A stretch of DNA of 64,000 bases from Aquicoccus porphyridii (GCF_008369105.1 NZ_VINQ01000002.1:167298-231297), one strand, 5' to 3'; positions 47,829 through 58,477 are shown, counted from the first letter of the stretch. The notes: generated by a model from the sequence alone, not told the origin. Numbers and translations are program-made.

Positions 47829-47964
47829 GCCGCGCATCGCCGACCCGCGGGGTGGCGATCCGAGGTTTCAGCAGGGCAGTTTATCCCGCCAAACCTTCCC
47901 AACCCCGGTGTTCCGCCTGCCCTCACCAATCGCCGCCCCGGGGGGCGGGTCGGCGATGCGCGGC
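47829..47964. repeat. Long inverted repeat downstream of parE
   Basis: A perfect 20-bp inverted repeat (47829-47848 and 47945-47964; arm core CGCATCGCCGACCCGC) encloses a second pair GGGGTGGCGAT (47849-47859) / ATCGCCGCCCC (47929-47939, one mismatch) and GGGCAG/CTGCCC inside. The whole 136 nt can fold into one long stem with a small head. It begins 6 nt after the parE stop. It may be a terminator, a structured RNA or a MITE-like element. Confidence 0.7.
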
Positions 47965-48074
47965 GGCGCGTGCCGCGCCTTGATTCCGCGCAGGGGCATG
48001 GGGTTGATCGGAGTGGACGAGTCGAAGCTATTTTCCGAGAACGGGCGGCTCGCGGCGGGGGTTGAGTGCCTCAA

Positions 48075-48818
48075 TCACATGTCCATAACATCTGGTGGCC
48101 TGTAAGTTAGCCAATCGGGAAAATTACTCACCTTATCTTCCGCTTCAGCATATTTTCCTTCTTGTGCCAATTGACGACGTTCCGCTTCAAGCTGCCTTTC
48201 TTTTCCGACGCCCAAATAAAGATGCTTCAGGAAGCTCACTTCATCTCCTGTAAATTCTGAAATCGGATGCGTCACAATCGTCGTATCCAAGCATTCCAAC
48301 CCTACCCATCTGACGACAGCGGAGATTGCATCAGTGGCATCCGACATTTGCTTTCTTGAAGCCCGGTCTACTCGCGCCTTTTTCTGCCTCACGTCGTAGT
48401 CAGAATGCGCCACTCTCTTGTTGCGCCAACTTCTCGCAAAAGCTGTTTGGTTCACAGCGTGGTCGACAAGGGATCTTAGATCGCCAATCTTTTTATGATC
48501 TTCAAGGAATGATGGAAACCGCGTCACAGTTGTATTCAGTGATGCGCCCCTATTTCCCGTAGGAGGATCAGTCAGCCGGCAAAGGGACAACAGCGCGCTT
48601 TCAAAAAAGGTTCTTTCGATAATAACCGCGGTTATACCGCTACTCGAATTCAACAGATCAACGCGCTTTGGTGAAAATCCAAAGAATGCGACATAAACCC
48701 TCCAAAGCACTCTTAATGAGCGAAGGTCATTCTCAACATGATGAAATAAGGGGCCAAAGTTCTCCCCTAATTTCTCTATTCTCATCTGAAGGGCCTCGTC
48801 ATCCGAAAAGCTTGCCAT
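48075..48818 (-). CDS. AbiU2-like HEPN protein
   Basis: A 247-residue, mostly helical protein with the HEPN ribonuclease motif RNKRVAH (R132 to H138) followed by SDYD, as in the AbiU2 abortive-infection family. The C-terminal 45 residues are charged. The ATG at 48818 follows GAAGGGAGACTAAA; the upstream 54 codons read GC-rich flanking DNA and are rejected. The gene is clearly richer in A and T than its neighbours and uses rarer codons, so it was probably acquired. It has no obvious antitoxin or partner. Confidence 0.72.
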   Translation of the reverse strand: MASFSDDEALQMRIEKLGENFGPLFHHVENDLRSLRVLWRVYVAFFGFSPKRVDLLNSSSGITAVIIERTFFESALLSLCRLTDPPTGNRGASLNTTVTRFPSFLEDHKKIGDLRSLVDHAVNQTAFARSWRNKRVAHSDYDVRQKKARVDRASRKQMSDATDAISAVVRWVGLECLDTTIVTHPISEFTGDEVSFLKHLYLGVGKERQLEAERRQLAQEGKYAEAEDKVSNFPDWLTYRPPDVMDM

Positions 48819-49257
48819 TTTAGTCTCCCTTCGCAAGAACCATAGAACTGTATTTGCCAAGTAAAAAGTAGCTGAAAAAGTGAACCATCTAAATGCACGC
48901 GATTGGCACAGGCCAACGGCCCGGGCCGCGCCCGACCCTCCCCCCGGGAGGGCGCATTGCAACCGCGCGCCCCGCACCACCGTTGGACCATCTACACCGC
49001 CCTGCCCCTATTCCCGGTTCCGCCAGCGCCCACCCAGGCTCGGGCGCGGCCCTCGGTTGCGCGCGCAACGCCCCGCGCCGCAAACACGCCAGCCCACCGC
49101 CCGCCCCGTTAACCAAAGAAACCGTTAACAAATGCCGCAACGCGGCGGTGCACGCAGAACAGCCGGGCAGCAGCCGGGGATCACCCCCGCGTGATTTCCG
49201 CAATGCAGCGCCATTAACCCCCTCGCACGGTGCCGCAACAACCCATAAACTCCCCCC
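48819..49257. other. Divergent intergenic region with hairpins
   Basis: No gene is supported. It holds a CCCTCCC-CCC-GGGAGGG hairpin near 48940, the palindrome GTTGCGCGCGCAAC near 49055, and repeat copy B. Open frames on both strands here are Pro/Arg/Ala-rich shadows. Confidence 0.6.
49105..49220. repeat. Dispersed intergenic repeat, copy B
   Basis: Order of elements: GTTAACC at about 49109, GTTAAC, GCGGCGGTGCACGC, two CAGCCGG heptamers 11 bp apart, GATCACCCCC, a degenerate hairpin region, and ATTAACC. It parallels copy A (28620-28735). Confidence 0.65.
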
Positions 49258-49932
49258 ATGCGAGTCGCCCTTTTTCTCTGTCTCATCCTTGCCGCCTGCG
49301 CCGCCCGCCCGCTCAGCGAGGCGGAAAAAACCTTTGCGGATCAGATCTTTGGCGACACGGCCAACACCGGCATGATCCGCTTTCACGACGGCGCCATCGT
49401 CGAAAAGGTCACCTACAAACGTCAGAAACGCCCGCGCCTCGCCTGTCGTGAGCGCATCTGGCCCGAACCCACCACCGACACCGTCACCGTCGGCCCCGCT
49501 GCCATCGCGCTGCACAACCGGATATTCTTTTCCAAGCCATTCTATTCAAACGATTATCTAGTCGGCTACCCCGAGGAAATGCACCTCTTCGCGGCCATGC
49601 TTTTCGCCCACGAGATGACCCATGCCTGGCAATGGCAGAACCGCGAAATCACCGGATATTCCCCGATCCGCGCCGCCAACGAGCACGATTTCAAATCTGA
49701 TCCCTATCTTTACGATATCTCAACCAAAACGCGGTTTCTTGACTACGCGTTCGAGCAACAGGCCAGCATTGTCGAAGAATATGTCTGCTGCGCCGCGCTC
49801 GATCCCACCGCCCCGCGCACCGCGCGGCTCAAGGAATTGCTTGGCGAGGTCTTTCCCCTGCAACGGCTTCGCATCCCGCAATCCGTCCACATTCCGTGGG
49901 ACGGCGCAGAGCGGCAGGGAATTTGTCACTGA
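49258..49932 (+). CDS. Putative zincin metalloprotease lipoprotein
   Basis: A 224-residue lipoprotein with signal MRVALFLCLILAAC (lipobox LAAC, Cys14). The zinc protease motif HEMTH (118-122, HEMTHAWQW) is visible, and EEY around 175 may give a third ligand. The family is not known to me by name. Its stop codon directly abuts the stop of convergent murD with no spacer. Confidence 0.75.
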   Translation: MRVALFLCLILAACAARPLSEAEKTFADQIFGDTANTGMIRFHDGAIVEKVTYKRQKRPRLACRERIWPEPTTDTVTVGPAAIALHNRIFFSKPFYSNDYLVGYPEEMHLFAAMLFAHEMTHAWQWQNREITGYSPIRAANEHDFKSDPYLYDISTKTRFLDYAFEQQASIVEEYVCCAALDPTAPRTARLKELLGEVFPLQRLRIPQSVHIPWDGAERQGICH

Positions 49933-51330
49933 TTACAGGTACTTGGCAACCTCAGCCATGAAATCGTCGCCGCGCTTTTCGAAACTGTCATACTGATCGA
50001 ACGACGCCGCCGCCGGGGCCAGGAGAATCACCTCTCCCGGCTGCACCTCTTCCACGGCGCGGCGCACGGCGCGCGCCATGTCGCCGCAAACTTCGGCTTC
50101 AACCCCTTGTAATTGCACGGCGAATCCGGCCGCTTCCCGCCCGATCACATAGGCCTTCACGACCGATCCGGTGGCCTCCAGCAGCCCCTCCAGCCCGCCT
50201 TCCTTCTCCAGCCCGCCACAGATCCAGCGGACATTCTCAAAGGCTTTCAACGCCTTGGCCGCCGAATCCACATTCGTCGCCTTGGAGTCGTTGACGAACC
50301 GCACGCCATCCTTCTCGCCGACGATCTGCGAGCGGTGCGGCAACCCGCCAAACGATTGAAATCCCTGTTCGATTTCCCGTGGCGCCAACCCCAGGGTCCG
50401 GCACACCGCATAGGCACAGCAGGCGTTCTGATGGTTATGCGCCCCCGGCAGCCCGGCAATCGCGCGCAGGTCGATCGACCCGACCTGCCGCCCCTTGCGA
50501 TACTCGGACAGGAACCCTTTCCGCGCAAAGACATGCCAGCCCGGCCCGGTCAGTTTGCGTTCGACCGAGACCGCGATCACCCGGTCATCCCCGACCCCCT
50601 CGGCAAGCTGGTTGGCAAGGTATCGCCCCTCATCCTCGTCCACGCCGATGATACAACGATCCGGCCCGCCCTCGGCAAAGAGCCTCCGCTTGGCCGCGAA
50701 ATACCCCCCCATGCCGCCATGCCGGTCAAGGTGATCGGGCGAAAGGTTCGTGAAAACAGCCACATCCGGGGTCAGCGCCCGCGCAAGATCGGTCTGGTAA
50801 GAGCTGAGTTCCAGCACGACAACACCGCCATCCCCCGGCGGGTCGATGTCCAGAACCCCGCGCCCGATATTGCCCGCCAGTTCAACCGCGCGCCCCGCCT
50901 CGGCCAGCACGTGATGGATCAGCGCCGCCGTGGTCGATTTCCCGTTCGACCCGGTCACCGCCACCACCCGTGGCGCCATGTCGAAACTGTCCCAACCCGC
51001 CGCGCCCAGCGAGCGGAAGAACAACCCGATATCGTTGTCCACCGGCACCCCCGCCTCCCATGCCGCGCGCACCACGCGGTTGGGCGCCGGGTAAAGATGC
51101 GGGATACCCGGGCTCAGGATCAGGCTGGTCACGCCGTCGAACGCACCGGGCTGGGCAAGGTCAAGGCATTGAAACCCTTCGCTTTCCGCCGCCTCCCGCG
51201 CCGCCGGGTTGTCATCCCAGCAAACCGCCTCCGCCCCGCCCGCACGCAGCGCCCGCGCCGCCGAGAGCCCCGACCGGCCGAGGCCCAGCACGGCCACGCG
51301 TCGGCCGTCGTATCCGCGCACGGCGATCAT
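49933..51330 (-). CDS. murD: UDP-N-acetylmuramoylalanine-D-glutamate ligase
   Basis: A 465-residue Mur ligase. The ATP loop is [18 protein letters not shown] and a C-terminal [19 protein letters not shown] are typical of MurD. It adds D-Glu to UDP-MurNAc-L-Ala. It is the last gene of the dcw set in this window, 4 nt after mraY; ftsW, murG and murC, usual next members, are not found downstream. Confidence 0.96.
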   Translation of the reverse strand: MIAVRGYDGRRVAVLGLGRSGLSAARALRAGGAEAVCWDDNPAAREAAESEGFQCLDLAQPGAFDGVTSLILSPGIPHLYPAPNRVVRAAWEAGVPVDNDIGLFFRSLGAAGWDSFDMAPRVVAVTGSNGKSTTAALIHHVLAEAGRAVELAGNIGRGVLDIDPPGDGGVVVLELSSYQTDLARALTPDVAVFTNLSPDHLDRHGGMGGYFAAKRRLFAEGGPDRCIIGVDEDEGRYLANQLAEGVGDDRVIAVSVERKLTGPGWHVFARKGFLSEYRKGRQVGSIDLRAIAGLPGAHNHQNACCAYAVCRTLGLAPREIEQGFQSFGGLPHRSQIVGEKDGVRFVNDSKATNVDSAAKALKAFENVRWICGGLEKEGGLEGLLEATGSVVKAYVIGREAAGFAVQLQGVEAEVCGDMARAVRRAVEEVQPGEVILLAPAAASFDQYDSFEKRGDDFMAEVAKYL

Positions 51331-51334
51331 CGCC

Positions 51335-52417
51335 TCACCGTACCTTCAGCGTGGCAAGACCGATCATCGCGAGGATGAGCGAGATGATCCAGAACCGGAT
51401 CACGATCTGCGGCTCGGCCCAGCCCTTCTTCTCGTAATGGTGATGGATCGGCGCCATCAGGAACACCCGCTTGCCGGTGCGCTTGAAGTAAAGCACCTGC
51501 ACGATCACCGACAGCGCCTCGGCCACGAAGAGGCCACCCACGATGGCCAGCACGATCTCGTGCTTGGTGGCCACCGCGATCGCCCCCAGCGCGCCCCCTA
51601 GCGCCAGTGACCCGGTATCGCCCATGAACACCGCCGCGGGTGGCGCGTTATACCACAGGAACCCCAGCCCCCCGCCGAACATCGCGGCGGAAAAGATCAG
51701 GATCTCGCCGGTTCCGGGCACGTAATGCACATCCAGGTATTCGGTGAAATCGACCCGCCCCACCGCATAGGCAATCACGCCCAGCGTTCCGGCCGCGATC
51801 ATCACCGGCATGATCGCCAGCCCGTCGAGCCCGTCAGTCAGGTTCACCGCATTGGCCGACCCCACGATCACGATGACCGAGAACGGGATGAAAAACAGCC
51901 CCATGTCGATCAGGACATTCTTGAAAACCGGGAGCGCCAGTTGGTTCTGGAGCGGCTCGGGATGATACATCGTCGCCCACCACGCGGCGAGCGCCGCAAT
52001 CACGAGGCCCAGCAATATCCGAACCTTGCCGGGCACGCCCGCGGTGTCCTGCTTGCGCACCTTGGCGTAATCATCGGCAAATCCGATGGCGGCAAAGCTC
52101 ATCGTCACGAACAGCACGAGCCATACGAACGGGTTGTCGAGCCGCGCCCAGAGAAGCGTCGAGGTCAACAGCGCCCCCACGATCAACAGCCCCCCCATGG
52201 TCGGCGTCCCCGCCTTCACGAAATGGCCGTCCGGCCCGTCCTCGCGAATGGGCTGGCCCTTGCCCTGGCGGCGGCGCAGCACATTGATCAGCGGCGGGCC
52301 GAAGATGAACCCGAACAACAACGCCGTCAGGAAGGCCCCGCCCGCCCGGAAGGTGATGTATCGAAACAGGTTGAAGACATCCCCGCCATCCGACAAAGCG
52401 GTCAACCAATAGAGCAT
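51335..52417 (-). CDS. mraY: Phospho-N-acetylmuramoyl-pentapeptide transferase
   Basis: A 360-residue membrane enzyme with about ten helices. Motifs [31 protein letters not shown] and the HHHYEKKGW loop are visible. It makes lipid I from UDP-MurNAc-pentapeptide and undecaprenyl phosphate. It starts right after murF with no spacer. Confidence 0.96.
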   Translation of the reverse strand: MLYWLTALSDGGDVFNLFRYITFRAGGAFLTALLFGFIFGPPLINVLRRRQGKGQPIREDGPDGHFVKAGTPTMGGLLIVGALLTSTLLWARLDNPFVWLVLFVTMSFAAIGFADDYAKVRKQDTAGVPGKVRILLGLVIAALAAWWATMYHPEPLQNQLALPVFKNVLIDMGLFFIPFSVIVIVGSANAVNLTDGLDGLAIMPVMIAAGTLGVIAYAVGRVDFTEYLDVHYVPGTGEILIFSAAMFGGGLGFLWYNAPPAAVFMGDTGSLALGGALGAIAVATKHEIVLAIVGGLFVAEALSVIVQVLYFKRTGKRVFLMAPIHHHYEKKGWAEPQIVIRFWIISLILAMIGLATLKVR

Positions 52418-53842
52418 TCACGCGTTCCCCTTGTTTAAACGGGTCCGATGACCCAATTCGCGGATCGCGTCAACAACCCGGCTCACCTTGATCCCCTTGG
52501 AGCCCTTGACCAGCACCACGTCGCCCGCATGAAGCAGCTTGCGCAGTTGCTCCACCAGCTCCTGCGCCGTTTCCACCCACAGACCGCGCCGCGCCGGTTC
52601 CAACGCCTCATAAAGATGCCGCATCCGCGGCCCGACACAATGCACGACGTCAACGGTGGCCATCGCGTCGAGCGTGGCAAGCGCCGCGTGGTCCTCGATC
52701 TCGCTTGGCCCGAGTTCGAGCATGTCACCCAGAATGGCCACCCGTCGGCCGCGCCGTGCGTCGCCGGGCGTGGCCACCGACAGCACCTCAAGCGCCGCCG
52801 CCATCGAGGTCGGGTTGGCGTTGAACGCATCGTCGATCAGGCTGAGTTCGGCCCCCACCCCCGCGTCGAGAACGATCCGCTCGCGCCTGCCGCGCCCCGC
52901 CGGTGGCTGCCAACGCGCCAGGTCGCTCGCCGCGATCCCGAGATCCGCACCCAGCGCCTCGGCCGCGGCCAGAACGCCCAGCCCGTTCATCGCGAAATGC
53001 CGCCCCGGGCTTGAAATCTTGTAGAGGAGCGACGCCCCATGCGCCCGCGCCTCGCACACCGTCCGCTCATCCGAAAGGCGAACGCTTTCAAGCCGGTAGT
53101 CGCCGGATGTCTCGCCGAAAAGCACCATCCGCGCGCCGATCTCACGGGCCTTGTCCTGCAATATCGCCGCCGTGCCGATATCGGCGTTGAGAACCGCAAC
53201 GCCCTCCGGCTCCAGCCCGTCCATGATCGCGGCCTTTTCCCGGGCGATGCCCTCGATCGAGTCAAACGCTTCAAGGTGGGCCGGGGCGACGGTGGTGATC
53301 AGCGCCACGTGCGGCCGCGCCATCCGCGCCAGCGGGGCAATCTCGCCGGGATGGTTCATGCCGATCTCGATCACGGCGAATTCGGTGTCGGCGGGCATCC
53401 GCGCCAATGTGAGCGGCACCCCCCAGTGATTGTTGAACGACGCCTCGGCGGCATGGGTGCGGCCCTGCCCTTGCAACACGTCGCGCAACATCTCCTTGGC
53501 CGACGTCTTGCCAACCGACCCGGTCACCGCCACGACCCGCGCCGCGCTGCGCGCCCGCGCCGCACGGCCCAACGCCTCCAGCGCGGGCAGAACCTCGTCC
53601 ACGATCAACAGCGGTGCATCCGCGCCCACGCCCTCGGGACTGCGCGACACCATCGCCGCACCTGCCCCCTTCGCAAGCGCCTCGGCCACGAAATCATGCC
53701 CGTCGCGCACATCCCTGAGCGCCACGAACAGATCACCAGACTGCAAGCTGCGCGTGTCGATCGACACACCCCGGGCCGCCCAATCGCCCTGCGCCCGCCC
53801 GCCCGTGGCCGCTGCGGCCTCCTGCGCTGTCCAGAGCGTCAT
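52418..53842 (-). CDS. murF: UDP-MurNAc-tripeptide-D-Ala-D-Ala ligase
   Basis: A 474-residue Mur ligase with ATP loop VTGSVGKTSAKEML, EIGMNHPGEI and DAFNANPTSM, typical of MurF. It adds D-Ala-D-Ala to finish the pentapeptide. Its start overlaps the murE stop by 4 nt (ATGA). Confidence 0.96.
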   Translation of the reverse strand: MTLWTAQEAAAATGGRAQGDWAARGVSIDTRSLQSGDLFVALRDVRDGHDFVAEALAKGAGAAMVSRSPEGVGADAPLLIVDEVLPALEALGRAARARSAARVVAVTGSVGKTSAKEMLRDVLQGQGRTHAAEASFNNHWGVPLTLARMPADTEFAVIEIGMNHPGEIAPLARMARPHVALITTVAPAHLEAFDSIEGIAREKAAIMDGLEPEGVAVLNADIGTAAILQDKAREIGARMVLFGETSGDYRLESVRLSDERTVCEARAHGASLLYKISSPGRHFAMNGLGVLAAAEALGADLGIAASDLARWQPPAGRGRRERIVLDAGVGAELSLIDDAFNANPTSMAAALEVLSVATPGDARRGRRVAILGDMLELGPSEIEDHAALATLDAMATVDVVHCVGPRMRHLYEALEPARRGLWVETAQELVEQLRKLLHAGDVVLVKGSKGIKVSRVVDAIRELGHRTRLNKGNA

Positions 53843-55329
53843 GCCAGCCGCCCTTCGAGCGCGGCCACCGCCACGCTCGCCTGTTCGGCATCGTCGAAGG
53901 GCAGCACGTCCTCGCCCACGACCTGCCCGCTTTCATGGCCCTTGCCCGCGATCAAAAGCACGTCACCGGGTTCAAGCTGATCCACCCCGCGCAGGATCGC
54001 CTCGGCCCGGTCGCCCACCTCTTGGGCGTCGGGACAGCCCTCCATCACCGCCGCGCGGATCAATGCGGGGTCTTCGCTGCGCGGGTTGTCGTCGGTCACG
54101 ATCACCACATCGGCATGATCCGCCGCCGCGCGCCCCATCAGCGGGCGTTTGCCCCGGTCCCGATCCCCACCCGCGCCGACGATGACGACGATCCGCCCCG
54201 CCACATGCGGCCGCAACGCGCACAAGGCGGTGGCCACCGCGCCCGGCGTATGCGCGTAGTCGACAAACACCGCCGCCCCGTTGGCACGGCGCGCGACCAA
54301 CTGCATCCGCCCGCGCACGCCGGTCAGGTGCTCCAGCGTCTCGAACACCCGTTCAGGCTCTTCCCCGCAGCCGATGACCAGCCCCGCGGCCAGCAGCACG
54401 TTCTCGGCCTGGAACCCCCCGATCAACGGCAGGTAGGCGCGAAACCCCTTCCTTTCCCACGAAAAAAAGACCTCCTGCCCGGTCGTGTCAAAGCGTTGCG
54501 CGGTCAGGTGCAGGTCGGCCCCCTCGGTGCGCCCCACGGCAATCACTCGCTGTCCGCGCCCCGCCGCGATCGCCGCCATGTCCGGCCCGCGCGGATCGTC
54601 GATATTGACCACCGCCGTCCCGCCTTCGGACAGGACACGGGCGAAAAGCCCCGCCTTGGCCTCGAAATAATCGTCGAAACTGGCGTGGTAATCGAGGTGA
54701 TCCTGCGACAGGTTGGTGAACCCCGCCGCCGCCAGGTTCACCCCGTCCAGCCGCCGCTGCACCAGCCCGTGCGACGATGCCTCCATCGCCGCATGGCTCA
54801 CCCCTTCGCGCGCCGCCGCCGCCAGCGTGCGGTGCAGCGTGATCGGCTCGGGCGTGGTATGCGCGAGCGGCGCGCTCCACACCCCCTCGACCCCCGTGGT
54901 GCCAAGATTCACCGCCTCCTCGCCCAGCTCGGTCCAGATCATCCGGGTAAAGGTCGCGACACTGGTCTTGCCGTTGGTGCCGGTCACGGCCACCACCACC
55001 TCGGGCTGCGCCCCGAACCACAAGGCCGCCGTGTAGGCCAGAACCTGCCGCGGGTCTTCGCTCACGATCAGCGCCGCATCGCTCGCCGCCAGCTCCTCGG
55101 CCGCGATCCGCGCACCCGCCGCATCGGTCAGGATCGCCCCCGCCCCCATGCGCAGCGCATACTGGATGAATTCGCCGCCATGCACCCGCGTGCCCGGCAG
55201 GGCCGCGAACAGATGCCCGTCCTTCACGTCACGGCTGTCGACCGAAAGGCCCGTGATCCGCGCCTCGCGCCCGCCCCGGGCGGTCAGGCCCATCTGGGAT
55301 AATGTCTTGACCTGCTGCCCGCCACCCAT
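53839..55329 (-). CDS. murE: UDP-MurNAc-L-Ala-D-Glu:meso-diaminopimelate ligase
   Basis: A 496-residue Mur ligase with ATP loop VTGTNGKTSVATF and the DNPR motif (TDDNPRSEDP) that marks meso-diaminopimelate specificity. It overlaps murF by 4 nt and lies 21 nt after ftsI. Confidence 0.96.
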   Translation of the reverse strand: MGGGQQVKTLSQMGLTARGGREARITGLSVDSRDVKDGHLFAALPGTRVHGGEFIQYALRMGAGAILTDAAGARIAAEELAASDAALIVSEDPRQVLAYTAALWFGAQPEVVVAVTGTNGKTSVATFTRMIWTELGEEAVNLGTTGVEGVWSAPLAHTTPEPITLHRTLAAAAREGVSHAAMEASSHGLVQRRLDGVNLAAAGFTNLSQDHLDYHASFDDYFEAKAGLFARVLSEGGTAVVNIDDPRGPDMAAIAAGRGQRVIAVGRTEGADLHLTAQRFDTTGQEVFFSWERKGFRAYLPLIGGFQAENVLLAAGLVIGCGEEPERVFETLEHLTGVRGRMQLVARRANGAAVFVDYAHTPGAVATALCALRPHVAGRIVVIVGAGGDRDRGKRPLMGRAAADHADVVIVTDDNPRSEDPALIRAAVMEGCPDAQEVGDRAEAILRGVDQLEPGDVLLIAGKGHESGQVVGEDVLPFDDAEQASVAVAALEGRLA

Positions 55330-55350
55330 CTGCCCGTTCCCCTTTATGGG

Positions 55351-57132
55351 TCAATTCGATGTCAGCGTTATACCAGCCAATTGCCCGGGCTCAACCTGCG
55401 GTCTCAGCCCCAGAAGCGGGGCCAGCCGGTTGATCATCTCGGCCGCCACCGGCACCGCGGTCCAGCCCGCCGTGCGCCGCATCTCGCCCAAGGCATAGGT
55501 TTCGGGCTCATCCAGCGTCAGCACCAGCACGTATTTCGGATCATGCGCCGGAAAGATCGTGGCGAAGGTGGCGATCACCTTGTCCTTGTAATAGCCGCCC
55601 TGCGGCCTTGGCTTGTCGGCGCTGCCCGTCTTGCCGCCCACCGCATAGCCCGGCACATCGCCGAAACTCGCCGTGCCTTCGGTGACGACCTTGCGCAGCA
55701 TGTCACGCGCCACGGCGGCCACCTGCGGGCTCATCACCCGCGGCCCGTTCTGCCGCCCCTCGCGTTTCAGGATCGTCGGATCGACCCGAGTGCCGCCATT
55801 GGCAATCGCCGCATAACCGGCCGCCAGGTGCATCGGGCTCACCGACAGCCCGTGACCATAGGAAATCGTCATCGCCGAAATCTCGGACCAGTTCGCGGGC
55901 AAGAGCGGCGTGCTCCCGCTCGCCTCCACGATCTCGACCGGGGTGCGCTCCAACAGCCCCAGCGCACCCAGAAACTCCCGCTGCCGCTCGGCCCCGATCT
56001 GCTGGGCCAGCCGCGCGGTGCCGATATTCGAGCTTTTGACAATCACCTTCTCGACCGAAAGCTCGGGCCCGTAATTGCGGAAATCGCGGATACTGTGCTT
56101 GCCCCATCTGAGCGGCCCGCGCGTGTCGATTATGGTCGAGGGCTTGGCAAGGCCCATCTCGATCGCCTGCACCACGGTGAATATCTTGAAGGTCGAGCCA
56201 AGCTCGTAAACGCCCTGAACCGCCCGGTTGAACAGCGGGCTGTCATCGGGCGCTCCCTCGGTCGGCGCGCGCGGCCGGTCATTGGGGTCGAAATCCGGCA
56301 GGCTCACGACGCTGATCACCTCGCCGGTATGCACATCCAAAAGCACGCTTGACGCGCCCTTGGCATTCATCAGCTTCATGCCACCCAACAGCACCCGCTC
56401 GGCCGCCGCCTGAACGGTCAGGTCGAGCGACAATTGCAACGGCTTGCTCTCTTCGCCCGGGTCTCGCAGGAAATCGTCGAACACCTTTTCCACACCCGCG
56501 ACGCCGATCACCTCGGCCGCGTCCACGCCTTCCTTGCCAAAGGACGCCCCACCCAGCACGTGGCTGGCCAGCTTGCCATTGGGATAAAGCCGCATCTCGC
56601 GCGGCCCGAACAAAAGCCCCGGATCGCCGATGTCATGCACCGCCTGTTTCTGCTCAGGGCTGATCTTGCGCTTGATCCAGACGAACTTGCGCTTGCCGGT
56701 GAAATCGCGCACCAGCCGCGCCTCGTCGAGATCGGGGAAAACCTGTGCAAGCGCCTTTGCCACCCGCTCGGGCTCGATCATCTGGGGGGGCTGCGCATAA
56801 AGGCTGTGGGTCTCGAGATTGGTGGCCAGAACCCGCCCCCGCCGATCCACGATATCGGACCGTTGCGCCACGATATGGCTCCCCGCGGCCCGGGCGCGCG
56901 GCTCTTCGGGTTCGGAACTGGCCATTACGCCCATCCGCACCCCGATCACCGCATAGGCACAAAGAAACATCACCCCCAGCACCAGCAGCCGCCCCTCGGC
57001 CCGGGCGCGCGTCTTGTCGCGCATCTCCTCGTGGCGCATCCGGGTGTTTTCGCGTTCGATCACATCGGGGTTTTCGCCCTTGGCACGAGCATCGAGGATA
57101 CGCGCCAGCGGGCGCAGCGGCGTGCGGATCAT
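55351..57132 (-). CDS. ftsI: Division-specific peptidoglycan transpeptidase FtsI (PBP3)
   Basis: A 593-residue class B penicillin-binding protein. One membrane helix (about 50-70) precedes a PBP dimerisation domain and a transpeptidase domain with SxxK in GSTFKIF, SSN in KSSNIG and KTGS in GGKTGSADK. It cross-links septal peptidoglycan. It overlaps ftsL by 4 nt. Confidence 0.95.
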   Translation of the reverse strand: MIRTPLRPLARILDARAKGENPDVIERENTRMRHEEMRDKTRARAEGRLLVLGVMFLCAYAVIGVRMGVMASSEPEEPRARAAGSHIVAQRSDIVDRRGRVLATNLETHSLYAQPPQMIEPERVAKALAQVFPDLDEARLVRDFTGKRKFVWIKRKISPEQKQAVHDIGDPGLLFGPREMRLYPNGKLASHVLGGASFGKEGVDAAEVIGVAGVEKVFDDFLRDPGEESKPLQLSLDLTVQAAAERVLLGGMKLMNAKGASSVLLDVHTGEVISVVSLPDFDPNDRPRAPTEGAPDDSPLFNRAVQGVYELGSTFKIFTVVQAIEMGLAKPSTIIDTRGPLRWGKHSIRDFRNYGPELSVEKVIVKSSNIGTARLAQQIGAERQREFLGALGLLERTPVEIVEASGSTPLLPANWSEISAMTISYGHGLSVSPMHLAAGYAAIANGGTRVDPTILKREGRQNGPRVMSPQVAAVARDMLRKVVTEGTASFGDVPGYAVGGKTGSADKPRPQGGYYKDKVIATFATIFPAHDPKYVLVLTLDEPETYALGEMRRTAGWTAVPVAAEMINRLAPLLGLRPQVEPGQLAGITLTSN

Positions 57133-57473
57133 CGGTCATCCTCCCCGGCTGAGACTTCGATCGCATTGTCGATCTCCATCAACGGCGCGGCGGGATAGGC
57201 CACCTGGTCGATTCGCCCGAACTGGTCGGCCGAAAGCGGCAAAAGGCTCAGACGGTCGAAATTGATCGCGGCCAGCTCGCGCAGCCGGTCGGGCCGGTTG
57301 AGATAGGCCCATTCGGCGCGCAACATCGCCAGACGCGAGCGCGCCGCACCGATGTCGCGCTGCAACCGCTCGGTCTGCGACAGCGCCTCCTGCGTGCGAT
57401 AGTTTTCATGATAGGCCCAAAAGGCCAGCCCAATCACCACCATGGCCGTCACCACCTTCAGCAGGGTTCTCAT
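57129..57473 (-). CDS. ftsL: Cell division protein FtsL
   Basis: A 114-residue single-helix membrane protein (helix about 5-22) followed by a coiled-coil-forming region with leucines ([20 protein letters not shown]) and the [11 protein letters not shown] segment conserved in alphaproteobacterial FtsL. It works with FtsB and FtsQ at the septum. It overlaps rsmH and ftsI by 4 nt each. Confidence 0.9.
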   Translation of the reverse strand: MRTLLKVVTAMVVIGLAFWAYHENYRTQEALSQTERLQRDIGAARSRLAMLRAEWAYLNRPDRLRELAAINFDRLSLLPLSADQFGRIDQVAYPAAPLMEIDNAIEVSAGEDDR

Positions 57474-58477
57474 CGCCCTTTTCTCCCTGTTTTTCCCAAT
57501 TGCGGCATGCCGATCGCGGCCCGGTCCACCGGCTCGGCCGGGATCTCCGTGCGCCGCCCCACGCGCAGCTTGGCGCTGCGGCTGCGCGGATTCTCGGCCA
57601 ACTCGGCCTCATCCGGCCCGACCGCCTTGCGCGTTTTCACGTCGAACTGCGCTGATTTCTGCTGCACCGGGGCATGGCGGCTGCCCCCGCCCCCCGCACT
57701 GCTTGATTTCTCGGCGAAGAATCGCTTCACGATCCGGTCCTCGATCGAATGAAACGTCACCACCGCCAGTTGCCCGCCGGGTTTGAGCGCCCGTTCGGCC
57801 GCCTCCAGCCCCGCCACCAGCTCGCCGTATTCGTCATTCACCGCGATCCGCAGCGCCTGAAAGCTGCGCGTCGCGGGGTGGCTCTGCCCCGGTTTCGCCC
57901 GGGGCAGCGATTTCTCGATGATCGCCACCAGTTGCAGCGTGGTCTCGATCGGCGCCTCGGCCCGCGCCCGCACGATATTGCGCGCGATCCGGCGGCTGGC
58001 CCGCTCCTCGCCATAGTGATAGAGGATATCGGCCAAGGCGCCCTCCTCGGCGCTGTTGACGATATCGGCGGCGCTCGGCCCCTCCTGGCTCATCCGCATG
58101 TCGAGCGGCCCATCGGTCATGAAGGAAAATCCCCGCTCGGCCTGGTCGAGCTGCATCGAGCTCACCCCGAGATCGAGCACCACGCCGTCGAGATCGGCGC
58201 CAAGGTCGTCAAGCTGCGAAAACCGGCCCCGCACCAGCTCAAGCCGCGCGCCATACGCCCCGGCCCAGCTTTCGGCCATCTCGAACACCGCCGGGTCACG
58301 GTCCACCCCGATCACCTTGTCGGCCCCGGCCTCGAGCAGCGCCCGCGCATAGCCGCCCGCGCCGAATGTCCCGTCAAGCCACACACCCGTTACAGGTGAA
58401 ACCGCCCGCAAGAGCGGGCGCAGCAGAACAGGGATATGGGGGGCAGCATCCGGGGCACGCGCAGCGGGTGCCATCAT
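57470..58477 (-). CDS. rsmH: 16S rRNA m4C1402 methyltransferase RsmH
   Basis: A 335-residue SAM-dependent methyltransferase. [10 protein letters not shown], the SAM loop [29 protein letters not shown] and [14 protein letters not shown] are visible. It methylates C1402 of 16S rRNA in the ribosomal P site. It overlaps mraZ by 4 nt. Confidence 0.96.
   Translation of the reverse strand: MMAPAARAPDAAPHIPVLLRPLLRAVSPVTGVWLDGTFGAGGYARALLEAGADKVIGVDRDPAVFEMAESWAGAYGARLELVRGRFSQLDDLGADLDGVVLDLGVSSMQLDQAERGFSFMTDGPLDMRMSQEGPSAADIVNSAEEGALADILYHYGEERASRRIARNIVRARAEAPIETTLQLVAIIEKSLPRAKPGQSHPATRSFQALRIAVNDEYGELVAGLEAAERALKPGGQLAVVTFHSIEDRIVKRFFAEKSSSAGGGGSRHAPVQQKSAQFDVKTRKAVGPDEAELAENPRSRSAKLRVGRRTEIPAEPVDRAAIGMPQLGKTGRKGR

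Noticed and set aside
47868-48105. Small frames between parE and the HEPN gene
   Set aside because: They read through the long inverted repeat and its flank; composition is that of non-coding GC-rich DNA.
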